Assembly (NCBI GenBank): GCA_937871685.1
Contig: CALMOL010000268.1
Location: 3,046 to 9,244 of the forward strand
Direction of reading: 5' to 3'
DNA from: an uncultured Verrucomicrobiota bacterium
Lineage (GTDB): Bacteria; Verrucomicrobiota; Verrucomicrobiia; Chthoniobacterales; SZAS-18
Length of the DNA stretch: 6,199 nucleotides
A program made the position numbers and the translations under genes. Under the pieces are notes generated by a model that saw nothing but the letters and a program-made list of their open reading frames with translations, was not told where the DNA came from and made no database searches. Every line of letters starts with the position of its first letter. Position 1 is the stretch's first letter. Below, one piece after another: positions 1 to 5,687 of the stretch.

Positions 1-76
1 CCAACCGGGTCCTCCCGAGGACCAACCGGGTCCTCCCGAGGACCAACCGGGTCCTCCCGAGGACCAACCGGGTCCT
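1..76. repeat. 21-bp tandem repeat, about 3.6 copies, truncated by the window edge
   Basis: Three perfect 21-bp units (1-21, 22-42, 43-63) are followed by a 13-bp partial unit (64-76). Each unit contains the inverted repeat GGTCCTCCCGAGGACC (7-bp arms, 2-nt centre). GGACC of one unit can also pair with GGTCC of the next, so alternative hairpins are possible along the array. The array lies just downstream of the gltX stop on the minus strand, so its hairpins could help end or stabilise the gltX transcript; that is inference. There are no unique spacers, so it is not a CRISPR array. The array probably continues to the left of the window, and its total copy number is unknown. Confidence 0.95.
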
Positions 77-82
77 GCGCTC

Positions 83-1399
83 TCAGAAACTCCGGTCCAG
101 CCGCTCCAACACCTTCTCCCGGCCGAGGATCTCGACGAGGTGATACATGCTGGGGCCGGCGGTGGAGCCGGTCAGCATCACGCGCACGGGCTGAAGGAAG
201 GCTCCGAGCTTCACGCCGAACTGGGTGGCCAGCGTCTTCAGGACGGTCTCGATGCTCGTCACGTCCCAATCCGGCAAGCCGGCCAGGGCGGTGCGGACGG
301 CTTCCAGACGCGGCTTGGTCTCGGACGTGAGGTGCTTGCCGGCGGCGGCCGGGTCGATGGGGTAATCGTCGCGGAAGTAGAAGCCAGCGTAGGCGGGCAG
401 GTCCTTCAGCACGCGCAGCTTGCCCTGGCAGGTGTCGAGCGCCTGCTGGACGTATTCGGCCGGGAACCGGGCGAGGTCCACGCCGGCGCGGACCAGCGCC
501 TCCCACGCCAGCGCGCGGTGGCGCTCCGGCGGCATTTCGCGAAACCACTCGCCGGAAAGCCACGCGCATTTCTCCAGGTCGAAGGCGGCGTTGCGGCGGT
601 TGATCTTGTCGAGGTCGAACAAGGGGATGACTTCCTCGATGGGGATCTTCTCGCGGTTGTCCTTGGGCGACCAGCCGAGGAGGCAGAGGAAGTTGCGCAC
701 GCCCTCGGGCGCGTAGCCGTCGGCGATGTAAGAGGCGACCGAGGAGCCCTCGTCGCGCTTGGACATCTTGCCCTTGCCGTCCTTTTTCAGGATGAGCGGG
801 ATGTGCGCCCAGACGGGTGGGGTGGCGCCCAGCGCGCGGTAAAGCTCCATGTGCTTGGGCGTGTTGGAGAGGTGGTCCTCGCCGCGCATCACGTGGGTGA
901 TGCCCATCTCGATGTCGTCCACCACGTTCACGAAGTGGAAGATCCACGAGCCGTCCGGCCGGCGGATGGTCATGTCTGGATGCGTGGTGGGATCGGATAG
1001 GTCGAAGGGAACCGAGCCGCACACGGCGTCCTCGACGACCACGGTCTCGCGCGGCGAGCGGAAGCGCGTGGCGCCGTTCTCCTCCGTGTAGAGATGGCCG
1101 CCGTCCTGAAGGCGCTGGAAGTAGCGCTCGTAGATCGCATTGCGCTCGCTTTGGAAATACGGGCCGCGATCGCCGCCGACGAGCGGGCCCTCGTCCCACT
1201 CGATCCCCAGCCAGCGCAGGCCGTCGTAGATCACCTGGACGGCTTCCTCGGTATTCCGGGCCGCGTCCGTATCCTCGATGCGTAGCACAAAGGTGCCGCC
1301 GGTGCGGCGGGCGTAGAGCCAGTTGAAAAGCGCGGTGCGCGCGCCACCGACGTGAAGGAAGCCGGTGGGCGAGGGAGCGAAGCGGACGCGGGGGGTCAT
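83..1399 (-). CDS. gltX: Glutamyl-tRNA synthetase (GluRS), short form
   Basis: Charges tRNA-Glu with glutamate using ATP in the cytoplasm; a class Ic aminoacyl-tRNA synthetase. The 438-residue protein has the class I signature FAPSPTGFLHVGG at residues 7-19 (HIGH motif as HVGG, 16-19), IEDTD at 41-45, the RGEDHLSNTPK block at 172-182 and KMSKR at 211-215. The C-terminal anticodon-binding region ends with the typical LTGSTAGPS...LVEILGREKVLERL. The open frame continues upstream to 1513, but those 38 codons come from repeat DNA and have no family likeness; the ATG at 1397-1399 puts MTPRVRFAPSPTG at the N-terminus as in other GluRS. No clear Shine-Dalgarno sequence precedes it. The protein is shorter than the usual 460-510 residues because the segment after LYTEENG (about residues 104-112), normally a zinc-binding CxC...YxC insertion, is missing. 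All catalytic motifs are intact, so it should be active. Identification as GluRS is firm. Confidence 0.97.
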   Translation of the reverse strand: MTPRVRFAPSPTGFLHVGGARTALFNWLYARRTGGTFVLRIEDTDAARNTEEAVQVIYDGLRWLGIEWDEGPLVGGDRGPYFQSERNAIYERYFQRLQDGGHLYTEENGATRFRSPRETVVVEDAVCGSVPFDLSDPTTHPDMTIRRPDGSWIFHFVNVVDDIEMGITHVMRGEDHLSNTPKHMELYRALGATPPVWAHIPLILKKDGKGKMSKRDEGSSVASYIADGYAPEGVRNFLCLLGWSPKDNREKIPIEEVIPLFDLDKINRRNAAFDLEKCAWLSGEWFREMPPERHRALAWEALVRAGVDLARFPAEYVQQALDTCQGKLRVLKDLPAYAGFYFRDDYPIDPAAAGKHLTSETKPRLEAVRTALAGLPDWDVTSIETVLKTLATQFGVKLGAFLQPVRVMLTGSTAGPSMYHLVEILGREKVLERLDRSF

Positions 1400-1457
1400 G
1401 GGGAAGATGAATCGTGAGCCGAGCGAAGCGAGACAGCCAGGGTGACTGGGGGCAAAA

Positions 1458-1541
1458 GTGAGAAGTGAAAGGTGAGCAGTGGGGGAGCGGAAGAGCGCCT
1501 CGGGCTTGCCCACTTATCACCTCTCACCTCTCACTTCTCAC
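1458..1541. repeat. Inverted repeat built of heptamer units, upstream of gltX
   Basis: The left arm 1458-1481 (GTGAGAAGTGAAAGGTGAGC plus AGTG) is nearly the reverse complement of 1518-1541, with 21 of 24 positions pairing across a 36-nt loop. Both arms are made of 7-bp units of the form CTCAC(T/C)T or its complement, so several pairing registers are possible. The transcript from either strand could fold into a long hairpin in the gltX leader. Whether this regulates gltX or is simply a mobile or slippage-made repeat cannot be told from sequence. Confidence 0.75.
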
Positions 1542-1562
1542 TTCTCACGTTTCTCCGCGTCT
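1498..1562. repeat. Direct repeat flanking vapBC, copy A
   Basis: Its first 32 bases (1498-1529, beginning CCTCGGGCTTGCCCACTTAT) are identical to 2403-2434. After that the two copies continue in parallel through TCACTT, CACGTTTCT and GCGTCT. Copy A is 65 bp and copy B is 58 bp; the difference is one CTCACTT-type heptamer. The copies have the same orientation and bracket the vapBC toxin-antitoxin genes. Confidence 0.85.
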
Positions 1563-1613
1563 CCCCCACGTAACGGCGTTGTCCCATGGTCGCCGCTGTT
1601 CAGATGAACGGTG

Positions 1614-2000
1614 CTACCAGACAACTGCCACGTCGTAAGCGGAAATGAGGCCGTCGGCGGAAAGAAGCGAAAGTCCCTCGACCTGCGCCTGCGCGACAAG
1701 CATCCGGTCAAAAGGATCGCGATGGTGCAGGGGCAAGGAGGCTACACGCTCGCAGTGCGCACGGGTGACATCCAACCAGCGCACGCGGTTCTCCCGCAGC
1801 CCGGCCTCGTAACGCGCGACAAATTCCGCATGCCATGTCAGACGGCCCAGTGAGCGCTTGATCGCGATTTCCCACTCGCTGACTACGCTGATGTTTACTT
1901 GCTCGGCCGCTTCGTATGCGCGCAGAGCGGAATCAGGCATGACCTCCCGCCGATCCGTTGCCAGCCGGATGAGAACGTGGGTGTCAAGCAGCAGTCTCAT
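1614..2000 (-). CDS. vapC: PIN-domain ribonuclease toxin, VapC family
   Basis: Predicted toxin of a type II toxin-antitoxin pair; VapC proteins are Mg2+-dependent RNases that usually cut tRNA or rRNA. The whole 128-residue protein is one PIN domain. The acidic site is visible: D6 in MRLLLDTHVL, E44 in the SEWEIAIKRS block, D95 and D98 in HRDPFDRMLVAQA, and D116 in LLSADG. The length matches the family. It begins with ATG at 1998-2000, which overlaps the stop of the upstream antitoxin gene by 4 nt (ATGA), implying translational coupling and one transcript from the vapB side. It ends 214 bp upstream of gltX. All catalytic residues are present and no frame break is seen, so it is probably functional. 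The RNA target cannot be deduced. Confidence 0.93.
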   Translation of the reverse strand: MRLLLDTHVLIRLATDRREVMPDSALRAYEAAEQVNISVVSEWEIAIKRSLGRLTWHAEFVARYEAGLRENRVRWLDVTRAHCERVASLPLHHRDPFDRMLVAQAQVEGLSLLSADGLISAYDVAVVW

Positions 2001-2341
2001 TCCAAAGGCATCGGCTTCCCGGCGGCCCTGGCTGCCCGACGTTCGGCGAGTTCGGCATCGGTGAACATATACTCCTCGAAGTCCTCCAGCGGCGCGTCGA
2101 AGTCATCCGTCACGTTGGTGATCAGGCCTCGCGCCCACCCAATGGTTCGGAGTGGCTTCCCGTCGGCTGCAAGGCGCGGAGCTTCAGGCACGACGGATCC
2201 CGCGGCGGCCGCAACCGTCGCTAGGCGCACGAGGGGGCGGGCTTCGTCGGCGATGACGATTTCCTCGCCGGACAAGGCGCGCGCGATCAGGCCGGCGAGG
2301 TCGCCCTGCGCCTCCTGAATGCTCACTTGGATGGTGGCCAT
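1997..2341 (-). CDS. vapB: Phd/YefM-like antitoxin of the VapC pair
   Basis: Predicted antitoxin that binds the VapC toxin and represses its own operon. The 114-residue protein starts MATIQVSIQEAQGDLAGLIA, followed by RALSGEEIVIADEARPLVRL, the standard Phd/YefM N-terminal DNA-binding and dimerisation fold (residues 1-40). The C-terminal toxin-neutralising part contains GLITNVTDDFDAPLEDFEEYM (residues 72-92), close to the usual DFDAPLEDF.EYM ending of PIN-partner antitoxins. About 22 extra residues (FTDAELAERRAARAAGKPMP and LE) follow. The ATG at 2339-2341 is preferred over a longer reading up to 2425, because the added residues come from repeat DNA and have no family likeness. I see no clear Shine-Dalgarno sequence. 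The stop overlaps the vapC start. Confidence 0.9.
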   Translation of the reverse strand: MATIQVSIQEAQGDLAGLIARALSGEEIVIADEARPLVRLATVAAAAGSVVPEAPRLAADGKPLRTIGWARGLITNVTDDFDAPLEDFEEYMFTDAELAERRAARAAGKPMPLE

Positions 2342-2512
2342 GCGAAACGCTAGCCGGGCAAAACGCCCCGGCAACGCGCCCTTCGGCCGACTAGGCCGCT
2401 CCCCTCGGGCTTGCCCACTTATCACCTCTCACCTGTCACTTCCCACGTTTCTGCGCGTCTTTCCCGCGCTTCGGCTTGGCAAGGCGAAACCGCTCTCCTA
2501 CTTTCCGCCCCC
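2342..2512. promoter_or_regulatory. Divergent intergenic region with small hairpins, upstream of vapB and of orf106
   Basis: Genes run away from this 171-bp gap on both sides, so promoters for both must lie in or near it, though I cannot point to convincing -35/-10 boxes. Two short inverted repeats lie near vapB: GCCGGG/CCCGGC at 2353-2358 and 2367-2372, and CGGCC/GGCCG at 2384-2388 and 2394-2398. They are possible operator or leader hairpins for the toxin-antitoxin operon, since Phd-type antitoxins usually bind palindromes there. The right part is occupied by the direct repeat copy at 2403-2460. Confidence 0.45.
2403..2460. repeat. Direct repeat flanking vapBC, copy B
   Basis: The 58-bp partner of the repeat at 1498-1562, in the same orientation. 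The first 32 bases are identical and the remainder is close, lacking one heptamer unit. It lies on the 5' side of vapB and just upstream of orf106, as copy A lies upstream of gltX. Confidence 0.85.
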
Positions 2513-2833
2513 ATGCTCGACGCCTTCATTGAGTCCGCCGCCAAATCGATGTTCGAGAGCCATCTCTCGCGCTACGGCGAGTTGGAACGCTTCCAGTGGG
2601 ACCGCGAGCAACGGCGCATGCGCATGATCCTGCGCCCGGCCGGCGAGACGGGGACCACGCTGGAAGTGCGCATCCTGCGCTACCGCGTGGAGAAAGAGGG
2701 CGGCAAGGTGTTCCTCGTGGCCGAGGACGTGATGTCGTCGCGCCCGTGGGTGCAGGCGCTGCTGGTGGATTTCGTGAAGGACACGCGCCTGGAGCTGCCC
2801 TCGGAAATGGGGATGGTGGCGTCGATGCTGTGA
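2513..2833 (+). CDS. Small protein of unknown function, first gene of the nuclease run
   Basis: I do not recognise this 106-residue protein. It starts with a predicted helix (MLDAFIESAAKSMFESHLSR). Alternating strands follow, such as RMRMILRPAG, TLEVRILRYRVE and GKVFLVAEDV, and a C-terminal helix around RPWVQALLVDFVKDTRLELP. There is no signal peptide, membrane segment or cysteine cluster, so it is probably a soluble alpha/beta domain. The ATG at 2513 is chosen because the frame upstream (to 2411) is repeat sequence. Codon use is GC-rich and regular, and the stop overlaps the GTG of the next gene (GTGA), which argues for a real, co-translated gene. It may be a partner of the downstream nuclease; that is inference from coupling only. 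Confidence 0.75.
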   Translation: MLDAFIESAAKSMFESHLSRYGELERFQWDREQRRMRMILRPAGETGTTLEVRILRYRVEKEGGKVFLVAEDVMSSRPWVQALLVDFVKDTRLELPSEMGMVASML

Positions 2834-3858
2834 GCGCGCGCGAACGCCCGGCCCGCAAGCGCGCTGCGGTCGCGCCGCCCAAGGGCGCACCCGTGGTGGT
2901 GCCGTCCCCGGTGGCGTTGCCCGAGGGGACAGATGGGCCGCCCCATGAGTCCTATACAACGTATATGTCCCATGGGACGAATGGGGCGCCCGATGCAGAG
3001 GCCGCACCCCGGGTCGCCGAAGCCCTGCCGACCTACGGCGCCTGCCGTCCGGTAACCCCCGCCGAAGCGGCGGCAGAAGATCCCCCCAAGCCCAAGCGCG
3101 GCGGCGAATCGCCCGCGCACCGGCACCTGAAGACGCTCGCGCTCTTTTGGGCGCAGAAGGAAGGCTACTCGGCTGGCGCCTACGAGATCACGCCGCCGAA
3201 CTCCCGCTTCCGCGCCGACCTCGCCGCCTATCGCGCCGGCTCGGCGATGCGCCGCGAGCCCGACCCCAAGAACGCCACGCACCGCCTCATGCGCCGGCCC
3301 TGCCTCGGCCGCACGGCGATCTTCGAGTGCAAGGCGTCGCGCTCCGACTTCCTCAAGGATTCCCACGCCGTCGAGAAGACGCGCGTGCGACTGCGCGAGC
3401 TCCACGTGCGCCGCACCGCGCTGGAGCTGGCGTTGCGCGTCCACTACCCCTCGCTGCGGCAGGGCGACACCCTCTTCCCCGAGTGCGACACGCATGACTT
3501 CTCCGGCCTCCAGCACGAGAACCTGCGCAAGGTCCTCGGCGAGATGGAGCGCCTGCAGCGTCGCCTGTTCGACCACGTGAAGTTCGACACCCTGCGCTCG
3601 TGGCGCGCCGCGAGCCTCTTCTACGTGGTGGCCGAGCCCGGCGTGCTGGAGCCGCCCGAGGTCCCCGTCGGCTGGGGCCTCCTCGTCCGCCACGGCGACG
3701 CGCTCGAGCTCAAGCTCCGCCCCGTCCTCCAAGACTGCGCCGAGCACGACCGCCTCGCCCTGCTGGTCCGCATCGCCACCGCCGGCATGCGCGCCCTGAA
3801 CCGCGCCGAAGGCATCTCCTTCGAAGCCGTCTGGGAAGCGCGGCAGCGGGGCGGGTGA
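2830..3858 (+). CDS. PD-(D/E)XK nuclease-superfamily protein
   Basis: Predicted DNA-processing or restriction-like nuclease of 342 residues. The core begins near residue 95 (HRHLKTLALFWAQKEGY). Candidate catalytic residues fall in the order expected for the PD-(D/E)XK fold: E119 in GAYEITPPNSRF, D130 in RADLAAYR, and E166-x-K168 in TAIFECKASRSDF. SRSDFLKD after the ExK motif recalls MmcB-like and related restriction-like folds. A strand-turn block SLFYVVAEPGVLEPPEVPVGWGLL (263-286, key elements PGVL and GWGLL) is also common in this superfamily. Residues 1-92 are Pro/Ala-rich, look disordered, and contain a piece encoded by repeat-like DNA. The GTG at 2830 overlaps the previous stop by 4 nt, which favours it over earlier in-frame starts inside the upstream gene. 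The exact family and substrate are unknown, and a role in repair instead of defence is possible. Confidence 0.8.
   Translation: MSARERPARKRAAVAPPKGAPVVVPSPVALPEGTDGPPHESYTTYMSHGTNGAPDAEAAPRVAEALPTYGACRPVTPAEAAAEDPPKPKRGGESPAHRHLKTLALFWAQKEGYSAGAYEITPPNSRFRADLAAYRAGSAMRREPDPKNATHRLMRRPCLGRTAIFECKASRSDFLKDSHAVEKTRVRLRELHVRRTALELALRVHYPSLRQGDTLFPECDTHDFSGLQHENLRKVLGEMERLQRRLFDHVKFDTLRSWRAASLFYVVAEPGVLEPPEVPVGWGLLVRHGDALELKLRPVLQDCAEHDRLALLVRIATAGMRALNRAEGISFEAVWEARQRGG
2938..2988. repeat. Palindromic repeat-like segment inside the nuclease linker
   Basis: Within the coding sequence lies a perfect 12-bp palindrome GTCCCATGGGAC (2967-2978). It is bracketed by CGCCCCAT (2939-2946) and its reverse complement ATGGGGCG (2981-2988). 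The segment encodes HESYTTYMSHGTNGAPDAE, unlike the Pro/Ala/Arg-rich residues on either side, and its AT-richer core (CCTATACAACGTATATGTCC) contrasts with the neighbouring GC-rich DNA. It resembles dispersed CCTATAGG/GTCCCATGGGAC-type repeats that I associate with some Verrucomicrobiota genomes; that link is from memory. Confidence 0.6.
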
Positions 3859-3873
3859 ACTGAGTTTGCGACC

Positions 3874-4815
3874 ATGGCCACGCGAACGCCAAGTTCGGAG
3901 ACGGACGATAAGGCGGCGCATTGGCTGGGAAAATTGACTCGGCTCAACCCCGCAAGCGGACGGGGAGAATGCCGCGGCAAGGCGCCGCACAAACCTCTCT
4001 TGCTGCTTTGCCTGCTGGATCTAGCCGAGTCCGGCGAACTGCCATCGCCGGTTTTCACTCGCAGCCCCGGCCTCGTATTGCGATTCAGGAGCTACGGGAG
4101 CCTTGCTGCGGATCGCTGGCCGACTCGCCTCGATCTCCGATACCCCTTCTTCTATTTGAGCAATCAGGGCTTTTGGAAGCCTTTGGACGCGGAGATGCGC
4201 CGGGCCGTTTCGCCCGAGACATGCGCGGTGTGTGAAATCGCGCCGGAGTTCTTTGAGTTGATTACCGACGCCGGTTTTCGCACCAAGGCCCGAATGGTTT
4301 TGATCGTGAAGTATTTCGAGGGCGCCGAGCGAAGCGCATTGTTCGAGGCGCTTGGTTTGCAAGGCGGCAGCACTTTCTCCGCCTCCGAGCGCATGATGGA
4401 AGAAGCGGCGAACGCTGCCAAGCGGAAAGGGCGCTCGGCGCGTTTCGCCGTGCGCGTTTGCTCCGAATATCGCTACACCTGCGCGCTCACCGGCTATCGG
4501 TGCGTTACCGGCACCGGCGCGACGATTGTGGATGCGGCCCACATCGAACAATGGGCAACGACGCAGAACGATGATCCCACGAACGGATTGGCCCTTTCGA
4601 AGAATGCTCATTGGATGTTCGACGCCGGACTCTGGTCGGTCGACGATAACCTTCGAGTGGTGGTGAACGCGACGGCATTCACGGAGCACGGTCCCGAGTC
4701 ACAGCGTCTCAACTCGTTTGCCGGACGCCATTTACAATTTGATCCATCGGCGCGACTTCGACCATCCGGCGAAATGCTGCGCCGCCATCGCGCCCGTTTT
4801 GGGCTGCGAGCATGA
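3874..4815 (+). CDS. HNH restriction endonuclease, probable modified-DNA (phosphorothioate-type) specificity
   Basis: The 313-residue protein has two parts. Residues 15-110 carry GKAPHKPLLLLCLLDLAESGEL (H39, K40, with the PLLLL run) and later RYPFFYLSNQGFWKPL (89-104). This matches the arrangement HKPLLLL...PFW.L..DG.W seen in the sulphur-binding domain of ScoMcrA-like enzymes that recognise phosphorothioated DNA. Residues about 195-255 form an HNH_2-type nuclease: YTCALTG, DAAHIEQW (H223), a DDPTNGLALSKNAHWMFDAGLW block with N237 and H246. The protein would cut foreign or modified DNA in the cytoplasm. It starts 15 nt after the PD-(D/E)XK gene, so co-transcription is likely. Its base composition is visibly less GC-rich than that gene, hinting at separate acquisition. 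HNH is certain in my view; the sulphur specificity is inferred from motif likeness and untested. Confidence 0.88.
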   Translation: MATRTPSSETDDKAAHWLGKLTRLNPASGRGECRGKAPHKPLLLLCLLDLAESGELPSPVFTRSPGLVLRFRSYGSLAADRWPTRLDLRYPFFYLSNQGFWKPLDAEMRRAVSPETCAVCEIAPEFFELITDAGFRTKARMVLIVKYFEGAERSALFEALGLQGGSTFSASERMMEEAANAAKRKGRSARFAVRVCSEYRYTCALTGYRCVTGTGATIVDAAHIEQWATTQNDDPTNGLALSKNAHWMFDAGLWSVDDNLRVVVNATAFTEHGPESQRLNSFAGRHLQFDPSARLRPSGEMLRRHRARFGLRA

Positions 4816-4878
4816 GCGGCCCTTACTCCCCGATGATTTTGATGAGGGCGCGCTTGCGGCGGAGGCCGTCGAGCTCGC
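4816..4878. repeat. Direct repeat flanking the second toxin-antitoxin pair, left copy
   Basis: This 63-bp stretch aligns without gaps to 5679-5741, with 54 of 63 bases identical and in the same orientation. The alignment begins at the first base after the HNH stop codon and is lost after 4878. The right copy is the genuine 3' end of yjbQ. Confidence 0.9.
4823..4876 (-). pseudogene. Remnant of a yjbQ 3' end (last 17 codons plus stop)
   Basis: Read on the minus strand, this gives ELDGLRRKRALIKIIGE and a TAA stop, against EFDGLRRKRALIKIIGE in the intact yjbQ at 5686-6105. Of seven nucleotide differences in the codons, six are silent third-position changes and one gives Phe to Leu. The homology stops upstream of the Glu codon (the preceding residues would be CC rather than YG), so no start or body of the gene is present. 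It cannot encode a functional protein. The pattern of silent changes says this tail came from a yjbQ that was still under selection, such as a homologue from a related genome. Confidence 0.85.
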
Positions 4879-4925
4879 AACAGGCGCGTGCTTGCCGCCG
4901 GCCACGAGCACTTTAGGGTTAAGCC

Positions 4926-5183
4926 GTGAGCGCGATGTTAAGCCTAGAGATTCCTGGCGATACCTTGGAGGCAGCCCACATGACGGCGGCCGAGGCCAAG
5001 CTGGAATTGGCCGTCGCGCTTTTCGCGCGCGAGCGCCTTTCGATGGGCAAGGCGGCCGAACTTGCGGGCATTGGCGTCGCGGTATTCCAGCGACATCTCG
5101 GAGCGCGTCAAATAGCGCCCCACTACTCGGTAGCCGACGCGTTGGCCGACCGCGACGCGCTTTCTGATCCGGCGACTTCATGA
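4926..5183 (+). CDS. UPF0175-family antitoxin
   Basis: Predicted antitoxin partner of the PIN-like protein encoded downstream. The 85-residue protein has the UPF0175 layout: an N-terminal strand (MLSLEIPGDTL), a helix (EAKLELAVALFARERL), then the helix-turn-helix-like SMGKAAELAGIGVAVFQRHL at residues 39-58 and a short tail (RQIAPHYSVADALADRDAL). SxGKAAELAG is the family hallmark. The start is ambiguous: GTG at 4926 has AGGG 7 nt upstream (4915-4918), whereas ATG at 4935 would shorten the protein by 3 residues; I favour the GTG for its spacing. The stop overlaps the toxin start by 4 nt (ATGA). The gene begins 47 nt after the yjbQ remnant. Confidence 0.88.
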   Translation: MSAMLSLEIPGDTLEAAHMTAAEAKLELAVALFARERLSMGKAAELAGIGVAVFQRHLGARQIAPHYSVADALADRDALSDPATS

Positions 5184-5662
5184 TCGTCGTGGCGGATTCG
5201 TCTCCGTTGATCGCGCTCGCGCGAGTCGGGCGGCTCGACCTTCTGCGCGAACGATTCGGGAGACTGCTTCTTCCAATCGCCGTGTGGCAGGAAGTTGTCG
5301 CATCCGGAGCAGACCGTGCCGGGGCGGAGGCGGTGCAGAACGCCGATTGGATTGAAAAGCGAAGCATCGTGGACGCCGGGTTAGTCCACTTGTTGCAGCA
5401 GAATCTCGGTCCCGGGGAAGCGGAGGCGATCGTCCTGGCGCGCGAGGCCAAGGCCGACTTCCTGCTCGTGGACGAGCGCCTCGGTCGCGCTGCTGCCATC
5501 CGTCTTGGACTGCGCGTGACGGGTTTGATCGGCGTGCTGCTGGATGCACGCGAGCGAGGCCGCCTGCCAGATGCTGCCAGCGTTGTCGCCGATTTGCGGC
5601 ACAAGGCGGGCTTCTGGATCTCAGATGAGCTTTGTGCCTTGATCCTCGGGGAAAGACCCTGA
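5180..5662 (+). CDS. DUF3368 PIN-like ribonuclease toxin
   Basis: Predicted toxin of the UPF0175/DUF3368 toxin-antitoxin pair, a PIN-fold putative RNase. The 160 residues match the family's usual length. It opens with MIVVADSSPLIALARVGRLD (D6), has VWQEVVASG (E38) after the first alpha/beta repeat, then LGPGEAEAIVLAREAKADFL (E80/E82) and LLVDERLGR (D98), which together make the expected acidic metal site. The hydrophobic VTGLIGVLLDARERG block (113-127) is also typical of DUF3368. It is translationally coupled to the antitoxin by the ATGA overlap and converges on yjbQ with a 23-bp gap. No disruption is seen, so it is likely functional; the RNA target is unknown. It belongs to a different PIN branch from the VapC at 1614-2000, so the two are not recent duplicates. 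Confidence 0.92.
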   Translation: MIVVADSSPLIALARVGRLDLLRERFGRLLLPIAVWQEVVASGADRAGAEAVQNADWIEKRSIVDAGLVHLLQQNLGPGEAEAIVLAREAKADFLLVDERLGRAAAIRLGLRVTGLIGVLLDARERGRLPDAASVVADLRHKAGFWISDELCALILGERP

Positions 5663-5663
5663 C

Positions 5664-5687
5664 GGGCGGCGATCCGCCGCGCCCTTT
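5664..5687. terminator. Possible bidirectional terminator between the toxin gene and yjbQ
   Basis: A GC-rich hairpin lies between the convergent stops: GGGC plus GGCG (5664-5671), loop ATC, then CGCC (5675-5678), a 2-nt bulge and GCCC (5681-5684), followed by TTT on the plus strand. The short T run and the bulge make it a weak candidate. Its right arm overlaps the start of the direct repeat at 5679. Confidence 0.4.

Larger units (their letters stand above)
1400..1613. other. Repeat-rich leader of gltX, between gltX and vapC
   Basis: This 214-bp intergenic stretch lies upstream of gltX and downstream of vapC, both on the minus strand. It holds the heptamer-type inverted repeat (1458-1541) and the first copy of the direct repeat (1498-1562) described separately. 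I see no convincing -10/-35 promoter pair, no strong Shine-Dalgarno sequence before gltX and no RNA gene. Part of the stretch is open in the gltX frame, but that extension has no family support. Confidence 0.6.

Noticed and set aside
1..76. CRISPR array
   Set aside because: The 21-bp units abut each other with no unique spacers and no cas genes are present.
140..1000. Plus-strand open frame opposite gltX
   Set aside because: Gly/Val/His-rich antisense of a certain gltX, no motif.
1400..1513. N-terminal extension of gltX by 38 residues
   Set aside because: The extension is encoded by heptamer-repeat DNA and adds residues before the normal GluRS N-terminus; the ATG at 1399 fits the family.
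2596..2829. Earlier start of the PD-(D/E)XK gene inside the upstream gene
   Set aside because: The added residues are low-complexity Gly/Arg/Ala from the wrong frame of a real gene; GTG at 2830 with a 4-nt overlap is the simpler start.
2680..3990. Long minus-strand open frame opposite the nuclease gene
   Set aside because: Its translation is low-complexity and lacks motifs, as expected from the antisense of GC-rich codons; the plus-strand frame carries clear nuclease motifs.
4892..4919. Promoter for the UPF0175/DUF3368 operon (TTGCCG, 16 nt, TAGGGT)
   Set aside because: Too few matches to -35/-10 consensus; the AGGG is better explained as the ribosome-binding site of the antitoxin gene.
4732..5604. 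Minus-strand open frame across the second toxin-antitoxin pair
   Set aside because: Arg/Ser/Pro-rich translation without family features; it is the shadow of the UPF0175 and DUF3368 genes.
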